Origin: Acidobacteriota bacterium
GTDB taxonomy: Bacteria; Acidobacteriota; Vicinamibacteria; Vicinamibacterales; UBA8438
Length of the DNA stretch: 35,266 nt
Assembly: GCA_011523845.1 (NCBI GenBank)
Contig: WTFV01000017.1
Location: 1-35,266 of the forward strand
Direction of reading: 5' to 3'
Numbering within the stretch: position 1 is the first letter of the stretch; every line of letters starts with the position of its first letter. The position numbers and the translations under genes were made by a program. Below the pieces are notes generated by a model. It searched no databases. It worked only from the letters and a program-made list of their open reading frames with translations, and was not told the origin of the DNA. Shown piece by piece: positions 9,244 to 16,369 of the stretch.

Positions 9244-9903
9244 ATGGCACAGGCCGCGATTACGACGACGGCGGCAGGCTCGACGACGCCACGGACATCC
9301 CAGGCCGAGTTGAACGCGTTGTTGTGCGACGTCATGCCGCCCCAGGGCTGCTGGAGCGAAGCTCTCTACCTGTGGCTCACGGACTGGACCAACCGGCTGA
9401 TCGAGTTCACCGACGGCACCGTCGAGCTGCTGCCGATGCCCACCGTCGAGCACCAGGCCATCCTCTCGTTCCTCAATCGTCTGTTCGACGCTCACCTCGC
9501 TCCGCTTGGCGGGTTCGTGCTGTTCGCGGGGCTGCGGGTGCGCATTCGCGAAGGCAAGTTCCGCGAACCCGATCTGGCCGTTCTCCGCAGTCGATCGGAC
9601 CCCCGGAACGAACCGCGCTACTGGCGGGGTGCGGACGTGGTGGTCGAGGTCGTCAGCCCCGACGACCCGGCGCGGGACCTGGTCGCCAAGCGCGCCGACT
9701 ACGCCGAGGCCGGCATCCCCGAGTACTGGATCGTCGATCCACGCGCCGAGACGGTGACCGTGCTGACCCTCGGCGGCGGAACTTACGCCGAGCACGGCAT
9801 GTTCTCGCGTGGCGACACGGCCACCTCGGCGCTTCTGGACGGCTTCGCCGTCGACGTGACGGCCCTGTTCGACTTCGCACGGCCGGAGGGAAGACGCGGT
9901 TAG
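9244..9903 (+). CDS. Uma2-family (DUF820) PD-(D/E)xK nuclease-like protein
   Basis: The 219-aa protein has the Uma2 core: RLIEFTDGTVELLPMP, HQAILSFLNRLFDAHL, GKFREPDLAVLRS (catalytic Asp candidate), DVVVEVVSPDDPARDLVAKRADYAEAGIPEYWIVDP and a C-terminal SALLDGFAVDV strand. Uma2 proteins are predicted restriction-fold endonucleases, abundant in cyanobacteria and other genomes rich in repeats; the biological role is unsettled. I prefer the ATG at 9244, although an in-frame start at 9121 is possible; the upstream stretch is arginine-rich and unlike the family. It is a single gene with no partner, and the Shine-Dalgarno is weak (AGGAC). Confidence 0.82.
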   Translation: MAQAAITTTAAGSTTPRTSQAELNALLCDVMPPQGCWSEALYLWLTDWTNRLIEFTDGTVELLPMPTVEHQAILSFLNRLFDAHLAPLGGFVLFAGLRVRIREGKFREPDLAVLRSRSDPRNEPRYWRGADVVVEVVSPDDPARDLVAKRADYAEAGIPEYWIVDPRAETVTVLTLGGGTYAEHGMFSRGDTATSALLDGFAVDVTALFDFARPEGRRG

Positions 9904-10021
9904 CGCCAATGCACCGTAGCCTGTGGGGAATTCGTGTTGGTTCAGGGGAGCGAATGCTCCGGAGCAGCGTCCTTCGGCGCCATCTTCCGTGAATTCGAAC
10001 ATGACGAAGGAAGGGGGGGCT

Positions 10022-10165
10022 ATGAAGGAATCAAACAATACGGACGCTCCGCTGTCGATCAATCGATGGAACGTTTTCCTGGCGGCACTTCATGTGCTGG
10101 TGCTTGTCTGTGGGATGATCTTTCATCCCGTGATCGAAACTGGCGCCGACAGGGCGCTGCCCTGA
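10022..10165 (+). CDS. Small single-pass membrane protein, unknown
   Basis: The 47-residue frame is MKESNNTDAPLSINRW, then a hydrophobic helix (NVFLAALHVLVLVCGMIF, about 16-34) and a short acidic tail. A strong purine-rich Shine-Dalgarno (GAAGGAAGGGGGGG) ends 5 bp before the ATG. It lies 32 bp upstream of the lipocalin-like lipoprotein gene on the same strand, so the two may be co-transcribed. No family is recognised. The good ribosome site and a clean membrane helix argue for a real gene; its size argues for caution. Confidence 0.5.
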   Translation: MKESNNTDAPLSINRWNVFLAALHVLVLVCGMIFHPVIETGADRALP

Positions 10166-10197
10166 ACCAATCACCACGCGAACGAAGGAGAAGCAGC

Positions 10198-11220
10198 ATG
10201 CGGAACCTGAGAATCGCCCTCATCGCCGTCGTCGTCGGTCTGCCCTTCGCGCTCGGCGGATGCGCCGCCGAGACATCCCCCCCGGCCGCCGAGGAGGCGG
10301 CCGTCGACAGCGCAAGCCCGCGCGATCCCTTCGTCGGGACGTACGAGCTCATCGGACGCAACGTGAAGGACGAGAACGGCGAGTTCGTCCCGGTGGAGGA
10401 CTTCAACTCGCTCGGCTACATCACCTACAGCGACCGGGGCTACATGGCCGTCAACGTCATGCCCCTCGACCGCGAGCCCTTCGCCGACGACGCCAATCCG
10501 ACGCCGGAGGAGGTGCAGACGGCGCTGCAGGGCTACACGGGGTACTACGGCCCCTTCTCCGTCCACGAGGACGAGGACGGCGGCTACCTGATCCACCACC
10601 GCACCGGGCAGATCAACCCCGGCGGGGAGGTGGACGCCAAGCGCTACTACGACCTCGTCGACGACAAGCTCATCCTCACCCCGGCGTCCGAGACCGGGAT
10701 GAAGCACGACGCCAACCGTCAGGTCGTCTGGCAGCGCCTGCCGGACGTGGAGCTCTCGGAGGAGGCGCAGCGCTTCCTCGGCCACCGCGAGCTGCTGTAC
10801 ACCACCCGGTACACGGTACAGGACGGGGAGCCGGTCGAGGATGGCGAGCGGAACGAGGACCGCGCCGGCTCGGTCATCCTCTACACGCCGACCGGCCACA
10901 TGATGGTGCACCTGATGGCGCGCGAGGGGCGCACCCCGTACGCGGGCGATACCCCGACCCCGGAAGAGTCCATGGCGGCCTACCGGACCTACGGCGGCTA
11001 CTTCGGGCGCTTCACCGTCCATGAGGACGCGGACCCGATCTACGTCGTCCACCACCAGGAGGGCAGGTCGCGGCCGACCACCGGGGTGACGGACGCCGAG
11101 CGGCTCTACCAGTTGGACGGCGACGTCCTGCGGCTGGGCGGCCGGCCGAGCGAGAACGAGGACGGCGTTCTCGCCGGCGGGCACCTCTACTGGGAGCTGA
11201 TGCCGAACCGGGAGGAGTAG
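10198..11220 (+). CDS. Lipoprotein with two tandem lipocalin-like domains
   Basis: The 340-aa precursor has a lipoprotein signal (MRNLRIALIAVVVGLPFALGGC, Cys22 lipidated) and two homologous halves. Half 1 (about 38-190): GTYELIG, YITYSDRGYMAVNVM, DDANPTPEEVQTAL, YYGPFSVHEDEDGGYLIHH, LILTP. Half 2 (about 205-340): VILYTPTGHMMVHLM, GDTPTPEESMAAYRTYGGYFGRFTVHEDADPIYVVHH, YWELMP. This pattern fits the bacterial lipocalin-like family (PF13924 type), usually one domain. Ligand unknown. The start has GAAGGAGAAG upstream. The last 63 bp of the gene are duplicated 815 bp downstream (11973 onward). Confidence 0.85.
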   Translation: MRNLRIALIAVVVGLPFALGGCAAETSPPAAEEAAVDSASPRDPFVGTYELIGRNVKDENGEFVPVEDFNSLGYITYSDRGYMAVNVMPLDREPFADDANPTPEEVQTALQGYTGYYGPFSVHEDEDGGYLIHHRTGQINPGGEVDAKRYYDLVDDKLILTPASETGMKHDANRQVVWQRLPDVELSEEAQRFLGHRELLYTTRYTVQDGEPVEDGERNEDRAGSVILYTPTGHMMVHLMAREGRTPYAGDTPTPEESMAAYRTYGGYFGRFTVHEDADPIYVVHHQEGRSRPTTGVTDAERLYQLDGDVLRLGGRPSENEDGVLAGGHLYWELMPNREE

Positions 11221-11366
11221 CCCGGCAATCGTCCCCTGAGGCTCCGCTCGCCGCCCAGCCGAGCCTGTCCAGGATTCTGCGCCACTCGCATGGCGCAGAA
11301 TCCTGGCCGGAACCGGGCTGCAACGAAACGTCGTGACCAGCGCCGAACCGAAACGGGACGCGCGCC
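11158..11366 (+). repeat. Left copy of a duplicated block (lipocalin gene end, hairpin, antitoxin start)
   Basis: It matches 11973-12180, offset 815 bp. The first 113 bp (last 63 bp of the lipocalin gene plus about 50 bp after its stop) are almost identical. The hairpin that follows has the same shape but changed bases. The final 60 bp or so are about 75-80 percent alike by eye and resemble the antitoxin start region (GTGACCAGCGCCGAACCGAA here against GTGACCTGCGCCGAACTGAA at 12147). Here that antitoxin start is a dead remnant. Confidence 0.85.
11269..11306 (+). terminator. Long hairpin after the lipocalin gene (palindrome-family copy R4)
   Basis: A perfect 16-bp stem (CCAGGATTCTGCGCCA at 11269-11284 and its complement at 11291-11306) with a 6-nt loop (CTCGCA), 48 bp past the stop. 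There is no T-run. It belongs to a palindrome family also seen at 12086, 22052, 22125 and 22346, so it may be a REP-like element that also stops or stabilises transcripts. Confidence 0.7.
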
Positions 11367-11379
11367 GAAGGAGGAACCG

Positions 11380-11961
11380 ATGCTGCGGATCGCCCTGTGC
11401 GCCTGGATGTCGGGAGTCGCGCTGGCGGCGGCGAGTCACGCCGGCGCACAACCGGCCGACGAGTACGAGTACCTGGTGCTCGCCACCAGCCGCACCTCCA
11501 CGATGGAGCGCGAGATGAACGAGGCGGCGGCGGACGGTTACCGCTTCGCGTCCGTGATGGGTGGAGACACCGAGTTCGGCGGCGACGAGCTGGTGGCGGT
11601 GATGGTGCGCGATGCGTCACGGGGAGCCCGCAGCTACCGCGTGCTGGCGACCACGCTGACCTCGACCATGCAGGCGGAGCTGGAAGAGGCCGGGGCGGAG
11701 GGCTACGACCACCGCGGGCAGACCGTGTACTCGTCGTTCTTCGGCGGACAGGAGATCGTCGTCATTCTTGAGCGTGACGACGCGGCGCCCGCCGTGCGTT
11801 ACGACTACCAGTTGCTGGCTACCAACCAGACCTCGACCCTGCAGCGGGAGCTGCGCACCGCCGGCCGGCGGGGATTCGAGGTCGTCGGACTGACCGTGGG
11901 CGAGACCGAATTCGGCGGAGCCGAGCTCGTCGTCATCACCCGCCGCGTCGACGCTCGATGA
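11380..11961 (+). CDS. Secreted protein made of three tandem repeats, unknown
   Basis: The 193-aa precursor has a signal peptide (about 1-25) and three repeats of about 50-55 residues: YEYLVLATSRTSTMEREMNE...GDELVAVMVRD, YRVLATTLTSTMQAELEE...GGQEIVVILERD, YDYQLLATNQTSTLQREL...GGAELVVITRR. Each follows strand (Y-LLAT), TST helix cap, helix, G-Y/F, then FGG-E-V-V strand. This resembles DUF4177-type small alpha/beta modules, but I cannot name the family. The start at 11380 has AAGGAGGAA upstream. It sits between the two copies of the duplicated block, so it was carried in, or trapped, by that duplication. Confidence 0.78.
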   Translation: MLRIALCAWMSGVALAAASHAGAQPADEYEYLVLATSRTSTMEREMNEAAADGYRFASVMGGDTEFGGDELVAVMVRDASRGARSYRVLATTLTSTMQAELEEAGAEGYDHRGQTVYSSFFGGQEIVVILERDDAAPAVRYDYQLLATNQTSTLQRELRTAGRRGFEVVGLTVGETEFGGAELVVITRRVDAR

Positions 11962-11972
11962 CTGGAGGCCCA

Positions 11973-12180
11973 GAGGACGGCGTTCTCGCCGGCGGGCACC
12001 TCTACTGGGAGCTGATGCCGAACCGGGAGGAGTAGCCCGGCAATCGTCGCCTGAGGCTCCGCTCGCCGCCCAGCCGAGCCTGCCCGGGAGCCTGCGTCGC
12101 TACCACGGCGCAGGCCCCTGACCGGAACCGAGTTACACTGAACCTCGTGACCTGCGCCGAACTGAAGCGACACGCACTGG
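11973..12180 (+). repeat. Right copy of the duplicated block
   Basis: It repeats the end of the lipocalin gene including its stop codon (12033-12035), outside any gene, then a hairpin, then the working antitoxin start. See the copy at 11158-11366. The 11973-12083 part is nearly base-for-base identical to the left copy. Confidence 0.85.
12086..12119 (+). terminator. Hairpin (palindrome-family copy R5)
   Basis: Arms 12086-12099 and 12106-12119 with one mismatch and G-T pairs, and a 6-nt loop (CTACCA). It occupies the same position as the 11269-11306 hairpin in the other block copy, yet three stem pairs have changed on both sides in a compensating way. It lies between the triple-repeat gene and the antitoxin. 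Confidence 0.6.
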
Positions 12181-12359
12181 CCCTCCCTCCCCGGCAGCGC
12201 ATCGAACTGATCGATGCGCTGCTTGAGGAGGGCCTGCCGCCGCTCACCGAGGCGCAGAAGACGCTGCTCGAGGAACGCTGGGCGGCGTACGAAGCCAGCC
12301 CTGTCGACGTGTTTCCCGCCGAGGATATCCACGCCGAGGCCACCGTCAACCGGAAATGA
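12147..12359 (+). CDS. Addiction-module antitoxin component (TIGR02574 type), orphan
   Basis: The protein is 70 aa: MTCAELKRHALALPPRQRIELIDALLEE, then a helix, then EERWAAYEASPVDVFPAEDIHAE. ALPPRQRIELIDALL and ERW..Y...P are the hallmarks of the short Phd/RelB-like putative addiction module family usually paired with a RelE/ParE toxin. The start is GTG with no Shine-Dalgarno; TACACT ends 7 bp before it, so a leaderless transcript is possible. An ATG overlaps the stop codon (12356), as a toxin gene would, but that frame ends after 26 codons and does not resemble RelE. The toxin appears lost or was never here. Confidence 0.75.
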   Translation: MTCAELKRHALALPPRQRIELIDALLEEGLPPLTEAQKTLLEERWAAYEASPVDVFPAEDIHAEATVNRK

Positions 12360-12532
12360 GGCTGGTCCATACGTGCCTTGCGCGCGCCGCCCTCATGGCT
12401 GCACAGGCTCGGTATTCTCAGCGCGAACCGAGTTGATCGTCCGAGAAGAGCTACGGCCTGCGCCCTTCCGAGCGGGGGAAAACACTGCGTCGACGGGGCT
12501 TGGGTCGCAGGAATTTTGCGGCCAAGCGTGGG

Positions 12533-12538
12533 TATAAT
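12533..12538 (+). promoter_or_regulatory. -10 box of the DUF5678-like/retropepsin pair
   Basis: A perfect TATAAT stands out in GC-rich DNA 30 bp before the Shine-Dalgarno-led start at 12568. A matching -35 is not obvious. The preceding 12360-12532 stretch holds no gene that I can support. Confidence 0.5.
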
Positions 12539-12567
12539 CGTGGAAACCCCTGAGAATGGAGGTGAGA

Positions 12568-12852
12568 ATGGTGCGAAGAGCTCCAGCCCAGGAGGATCCT
12601 CTCGCCGTTGAGAAGCAGTACCTGAAGGCTCATCTGGACGAGCTGGCCAGCAAGTACCCGGGGAAGTACCTGCTCATCAAGGGCGAAGCCGTGCACGGAG
12701 GGTTCGAGACCTATGACGAAGGCGTTGACGTGGGGGTTGCGAAGTTCGGGCGTGGCCCATTCCTGGTGCGGTCGGTTCTTCATCCCGACGATGCCGATGC
12801 GGTGATTATTCCGGCGTTGTCGGTGGGGGTTCCGCTTGTCGCCAATCCTTAA
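12568..12852 (+). CDS. DUF5678-like small protein paired with a retropepsin
   Basis: The 94-aa protein is MVRRAPAQEDPLAVEKQYLK, then AHLDELASKYPGKYLLIKGEAVHGGFETYDEGVDVGVAKFGRGPFLVRSV and a C-terminal strand. The PGKY-L-KG-..-G-.-TYDE-...PFLVR layout is what I recall for DUF5678 proteins, which often precede aspartyl-protease genes. The start at 12568 rather than 12556 is chosen for GGAGGTGAG ending 2 bp before it. Its stop overlaps the protease start by 17 bp, so translation is probably coupled. Function unknown; a substrate or partner of the protease is a reasonable idea. Confidence 0.65.
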   Translation: MVRRAPAQEDPLAVEKQYLKAHLDELASKYPGKYLLIKGEAVHGGFETYDEGVDVGVAKFGRGPFLVRSVLHPDDADAVIIPALSVGVPLVANP

Positions 12853-13264
12853 TGGGCATGTGAATCGGGGCAGGGCTGGTCTCCGAGAACTCGGCCCCCA
12901 AGTCCAGATTTCGTTGTTCCCCGCGGGCGAACCCACCCCAGAGTCGCCAGAACCCGTGGCGGGTCGGGCCTTGATCGATACGGGAGCTCTAACGACATGC
13001 GTCGATCGACACGCCGCGGAGCAGGCAGGGCTATCTGTGGTCGGAAGCGGTAAGATGACGTCGGCGACGCACGAGAACGAGATCGTGCCGATCTACGCGG
13101 GGAAGTTGAGAATTACCGGCTTGCCTTTCGAGATCAAGATGAGGTCAGCTCTGGGTGCGAACCTGCGCCCTCAAGGACTGATCGCTCTGATCGGGCGCGA
13201 TTTGCTCGAAAACTGCGTGTTGGTCGTCAACGGACCGGATGGCTCCTTCTCTCTGTCGATGTGA
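12836..13264 (+). CDS. Retropepsin-like aspartic protease
   Basis: The 142-aa protein opens with MSPILNGHVN, typical of small cytoplasmic retropepsin-like proteins, and has the catalytic motif ALIDTGA (Asp48-Thr-Gly), then AGLSVVG, YAGKLRITGLPFEIKM and the second-half strand GLIALIGRDLLENCVLVVNG. Retropepsins act as dimers. There is one DTG motif, consistent with homodimerisation. The start is TTG at 12836 (overlapping the upstream gene); a GTG eight codons later is an alternative. No signal peptide. The 151-bp gap after it holds a two-way terminator hairpin. Confidence 0.85.
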   Translation: MSPILNGHVNRGRAGLRELGPQVQISLFPAGEPTPESPEPVAGRALIDTGALTTCVDRHAAEQAGLSVVGSGKMTSATHENEIVPIYAGKLRITGLPFEIKMRSALGANLRPQGLIALIGRDLLENCVLVVNGPDGSFSLSM

Positions 13265-13364
13265 CGGAACTCTGACCAAAGAAACTCGCGAACCCCGTCC
13301 GTGCGGGCCAGGACAGACAGCGCCATGGCTCGGTCAGGGCGACTTCTGCCAGCGCAAGGAGCTG

Positions 13365-13397
13365 CGTGGGACGTTGCGCGATGGGCAACGTCCCACG
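13365..13397. terminator. Two-way terminator hairpin between convergent genes
   Basis: A perfect 13-bp stem (CGTGGGACGTTGC at 13365-13377 and GCAACGTCCCACG at 13385-13397) with a 7-nt loop lies between the protease stop (13264) and the minus-strand stop at 13416, where a shared terminator is expected. No T-run. Confidence 0.6.
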
Positions 13398-13415
13398 GGG
13401 AGTACTCCGACTTGC

Positions 13416-14402
13416 CTACCGGCTGACGGTGACGGTCACATCCTCGTGCGTTGCCAGGCCGCCGTCGTGGGCGAGGCAACGGAGCACGTAGGTGCCCGGC
13501 TCGCTGAAGGTGGCCCGGACGACCCATGTGCCGTCCGCCGGCACCTGGGGCGGCTCCCAGCCGGGCGCCCACGGCGAGTCGGCGCCCTCGCGGTAGTCCT
13601 CCCAGACCTCGAACTGCGGCGGGTCGAACGTGACGTGGTCCTCGCCGCGGTACACGATCCAGGCGATGCGGAGGCCGCTGGCGCTGTTCGGCGTGCCCGC
13701 GCCGCCGCGGCCGAGCCGCCAGCTCGGCGGGGGCATGGCCCGCCGCCTCGGCACGCCGTCGTCGCTGGCCACCGCGGTCAGCACGACCGGCTCGCCGACC
13801 CGCACCTGCCGGACCGGGTCGCCCTCGACATCGAGCACCGGCCGCTCGTTGCCGAAGATGTTGTAGGCGCCGCCGGCCGGCCCGCCGGCGCCGTTGTTGT
13901 TCATGATCGCGATGTCGTTGAGGAAGTAGTCCGGGTGCAGCGTCGCGTAGGCGCGCTCGGTCTGCCCGTTGCTGGTCAGCGTCCAGACGACCTCGCCGTC
14001 ACCGAAGTCCGCCGGCACCCGCACCCGGAAGACGTGCCGGTTGCGCCGCGGCTGGAAGTGCGTCGGCTGACCGCGATCCGGGCCGCCCGGCTCGAGCCGG
14101 TTGTCCGGCCCGATCGGGACGTCGATCTCCTGATCCCAGTTGCGGTTCATGTAGCCGAAGACGAGGTTGAACGTCCCGTCGTCGTTCTGCTCCCAGCCCT
14201 CGTAGGCCGGCGCGATGCTCTGCTCGGTCTGCGGGTAGACCTGCGCCGCGGCGGGTGCCGCGGCCATAGCCAGCACGAGAGCCGGGGCGATGAGCGCGCA
14301 GGCCAGGGCGGCGGCCGGCGCCGCGGACGCCGCGACGGCGGGCGCCGATCGCGTCGGCGTGCGTGGCAGGTTCCCAGGAGTCGGACTCCCAGCCATCGTC
14401 AT
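13416..14402 (-). CDS. Secreted protein coupled to the copper monooxygenase, unknown
   Basis: The 328-aa protein has a long Ala-rich signal region (about 15-50, ending AAAQVYP). The mature part is rich in beta strands: YEGWEQNDDGTFNLVFGYMNRNW near the N-terminus, EPGGPDRGQPTHFQPRRNRHVFRV, a WTLTSNGQTERAYATLHPDY segment, and a C-terminal Ig/PKD-like domain (VPADGTWVVRATFSEPGTYVLRCLAHDGGLATHEDVTVTV). I do not know a name for this family. ATG overlaps the stop of the monooxygenase gene (ATGA), so the two are translated together and probably work together. Two starts are possible (14402 or 14396); GGGAGC lies just upstream. Confidence 0.8.
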   Translation of the reverse strand: MTMAGSPTPGNLPRTPTRSAPAVAASAAPAAALACALIAPALVLAMAAAPAAAQVYPQTEQSIAPAYEGWEQNDDGTFNLVFGYMNRNWDQEIDVPIGPDNRLEPGGPDRGQPTHFQPRRNRHVFRVRVPADFGDGEVVWTLTSNGQTERAYATLHPDYFLNDIAIMNNNGAGGPAGGAYNIFGNERPVLDVEGDPVRQVRVGEPVVLTAVASDDGVPRRRAMPPPSWRLGRGGAGTPNSASGLRIAWIVYRGEDHVTFDPPQFEVWEDYREGADSPWAPGWEPPQVPADGTWVVRATFSEPGTYVLRCLAHDGGLATHEDVTVTVSR

Positions 14403-15838
14403 TGCTCCCCGGCGTCGTCGTCGGTGGCGGTCGACGACAGCCCCGGCAACTCGGCATAGCCGCACAGCGGGCACCCTATCGGCGTCTCCCCCGGTTGCAG
14501 TCCGAGCCGCTCCCGGCGGGTCGCCATCTCCTCGGCGAACTCCTCGTCGTCGAGGAAGACCGCCTGCCCGATGTTGATCATCATGTTGTCGATCGAGCGG
14601 TGGCCGAGGCCGGACCAGTTGCGCGGGTCGGAGACGTTCGGGTTGGTCGGCGTGTTGTCGAAGTAGCCGGTGATGCGCAGGATGGTGCCCTTCGGCAGCA
14701 GCGGCGCGTAGTCGTCCTCGAAGGTGTAGACGCGCACCCAGTTGTGGTTGTAGCCGGCGCAGCTCAGCGTCTCGATGGTGTTGTTCCAGATGGCGTCGAG
14801 GCACATGCGCACGCCGGCGGCGTGCATGTGCGGCTCGTACACCGTCATCTTGGTGTGCTCCATCAGGGTGCTGAACGCCTCGAACTTCTGGTCGGCCTGC
14901 AGCGGCCTGATGTCGAGGTCGAGCGTCGCCGGCCCGATGATCTGCACCGTGCGCGCCGGCTCGTAGCCCTCGGGGTGGAACTTGAGGCCGATCTCCAGGT
15001 GCGCCCGCGTGTGGCGGCCGTTCGAGTGCAGGTGGGCCGACGGGAACAGGATCTTCGACCCCGCCTTCAGCAGCTTGCCGGAGTCGGGATGGAAGACGTC
15101 GGCGTTGCGTCCTACCTCGTGGACCGGCCAGAAGCCCGCCTCGGCGACCGGCTTCCCGTCCGGGCCCACCGGCATGAGGACCAGGTGGTGGATGACGTAG
15201 AGCCCCCCGATGGTGTCGCGCTCGGGCGGCCCCTCGAAGGTGTTGACCTCGCGCATCTCGATGGCCGAGACGTAGCGGTCCTCGGTCAGACCCGTTTCCG
15301 TCTCCCCCATCGGACCCCACCAGTCGGGTGCGGTGGGCGACACCTCGATCTCGGGCGACGTCAGCACGAGGTCGGGCTCGCCGATCTCCCAGCCGGAGTC
15401 GTCGGCGACCTCGGCGGCGACGGTCTCCTCGACCGGCTCCCCGCGCGGGGCCCCGTTGTCGGCCCACTCGGCGATGGCGGCAATCTCGTCGGCGCTCAGC
15501 GAGACGTCGCCCTTGTAGTGCTGGATGCCGATGTCCTTCTCGATGTACCAGGGCGGCATCACGTCCGGCTTGCCGACGCGGCCGGTGCGGTACTTCATGG
15601 CCCGCGCCCACGGACGCGCCTGCTCGTAGGTGAGCAGCGACATCGGGGCCACCGATTCGGGCCGGTGGCATTGCTGGCAGCTCCGCTCGAGGATGGGCGC
15701 GATGTCCCTGGTGTAGGTCGCGCCGGTCTCGGCCCCCTCGGAGGCGGAGGCGGGGGCAGCGAGCAAGACCACGGCGGCGACGGCCGCGGCGGCCCACGGC
15801 ATGGGCACAACTCTCCGGGAGACGGACGCAGACATCAT
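14399..15838 (-). CDS. Cytochrome c / copper type II ascorbate-dependent monooxygenase-like fusion
   Basis: The 479-aa protein has a signal peptide (about 10-33), a haem-binding CQQCH at 54-58 with Met94 (DVMPPW) as likely axial ligand, then a region like peptidylglycine/dopamine monooxygenases. Candidate copper ligands: His217-His218 (YVIHHLVL), His269/His271 (SAHLHSNG), His337/His339 and Met345 (EPHMHAAGVRM); YNHNWVRVYTF is also conserved in such bacterial proteins. Animal enzymes take electrons from ascorbate; a fused haem may do this here (inference). The start at 15838 has GAGGAGGG upstream. It is first of a two-gene minus-strand operon with 13416-14402. Confidence 0.85.
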   Translation of the reverse strand: MMSASVSRRVVPMPWAAAAVAAVVLLAAPASASEGAETGATYTRDIAPILERSCQQCHRPESVAPMSLLTYEQARPWARAMKYRTGRVGKPDVMPPWYIEKDIGIQHYKGDVSLSADEIAAIAEWADNGAPRGEPVEETVAAEVADDSGWEIGEPDLVLTSPEIEVSPTAPDWWGPMGETETGLTEDRYVSAIEMREVNTFEGPPERDTIGGLYVIHHLVLMPVGPDGKPVAEAGFWPVHEVGRNADVFHPDSGKLLKAGSKILFPSAHLHSNGRHTRAHLEIGLKFHPEGYEPARTVQIIGPATLDLDIRPLQADQKFEAFSTLMEHTKMTVYEPHMHAAGVRMCLDAIWNNTIETLSCAGYNHNWVRVYTFEDDYAPLLPKGTILRITGYFDNTPTNPNVSDPRNWSGLGHRSIDNMMINIGQAVFLDDEEFAEEMATRRERLGLQPGETPIGCPLCGYAELPGLSSTATDDDAGEQ

Positions 15839-16001
15839 GGGAAGCCCTCCTCTACTGATTCTCGCACCGAGACTGCATTCCTTCCAATCGTAATCGGCCG
15901 GCGGACGCTGGGCAACGCTCTCCGCGAACCGGGGCCGTCGTCCGGCCGTCGCCCCCGCGCATCATTCTTCGCGACGCTCCCGCGCCCGTTCACACCGCGG
16001 T

Positions 16002-16304
16002 CTACCCGCTCCCGCACCACCCAAGGACCAGTAGCAGCAGGACGGCGATGCCCAGCAAGCTCAGGCAGCCGTCGCGGATCTCATTCTTCTCCTTCCCCTT
16101 CCTCTCGTTCTCGCGCTCGCGCTGCTTGACCAAGCGGCTCAGCAGCTCGATTCCCGCCGCAGCATCCTCGGCGGACAGCTCGGGATCGTCGGGATTGATG
16201 TCGACGATGATCTCTCCCTGTGTCTCGGGGTCCAGGCTCTTCAGCAGGAGCCGCAATTCGGCGCGCTGGGGTCCGATCGCCGTTCCTCGCTTCATGTCCG
16301 CCAT
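16002..16304 (-). CDS. Small tail-anchored protein, unknown
   Basis: The 100-aa frame is MADMKRGTAIGPQRAELRLLLKSLDPETQGEIIVDINPDD in three easily separated parts: an N-terminal helix, an acidic DPELSAEDAAAGIELLSRLV helix leading into a charged Lys/Arg/Glu run (QRERENERKGKEKNE), and a C-terminal hydrophobic anchor (CLSLLGIAVLLLLVLGW). It would sit in the inner membrane with most of the chain in the cytoplasm. No family recognised and no clear Shine-Dalgarno; a start at Met4 (16295) is also possible. Its composition is unlike a random antisense frame in this GC-rich DNA. Confidence 0.55.
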   Translation of the reverse strand: MADMKRGTAIGPQRAELRLLLKSLDPETQGEIIVDINPDDPELSAEDAAAGIELLSRLVKQRERENERKGKEKNEIRDGCLSLLGIAVLLLLVLGWCGSG

Positions 16305-16369
16305 GGATTACTGCGTGCTCTGCTCCAACCCTGTCCACGCGCCCGGAAGATGTAGTAGGAACGGCGCGC

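Noticed and set aside
6733..10062. 1109-codon minus-strand frame opposite the second PQQ dehydrogenase and Uma2 gene
   Set aside because: Spans two unrelated genes on the other strand, no motif; GC-driven open frame.
12356..12436. A toxin gene for the antitoxin at 12147
   Set aside because: The ATG overlaps well but the frame ends after 26 codons and has no RelE/ParE features.
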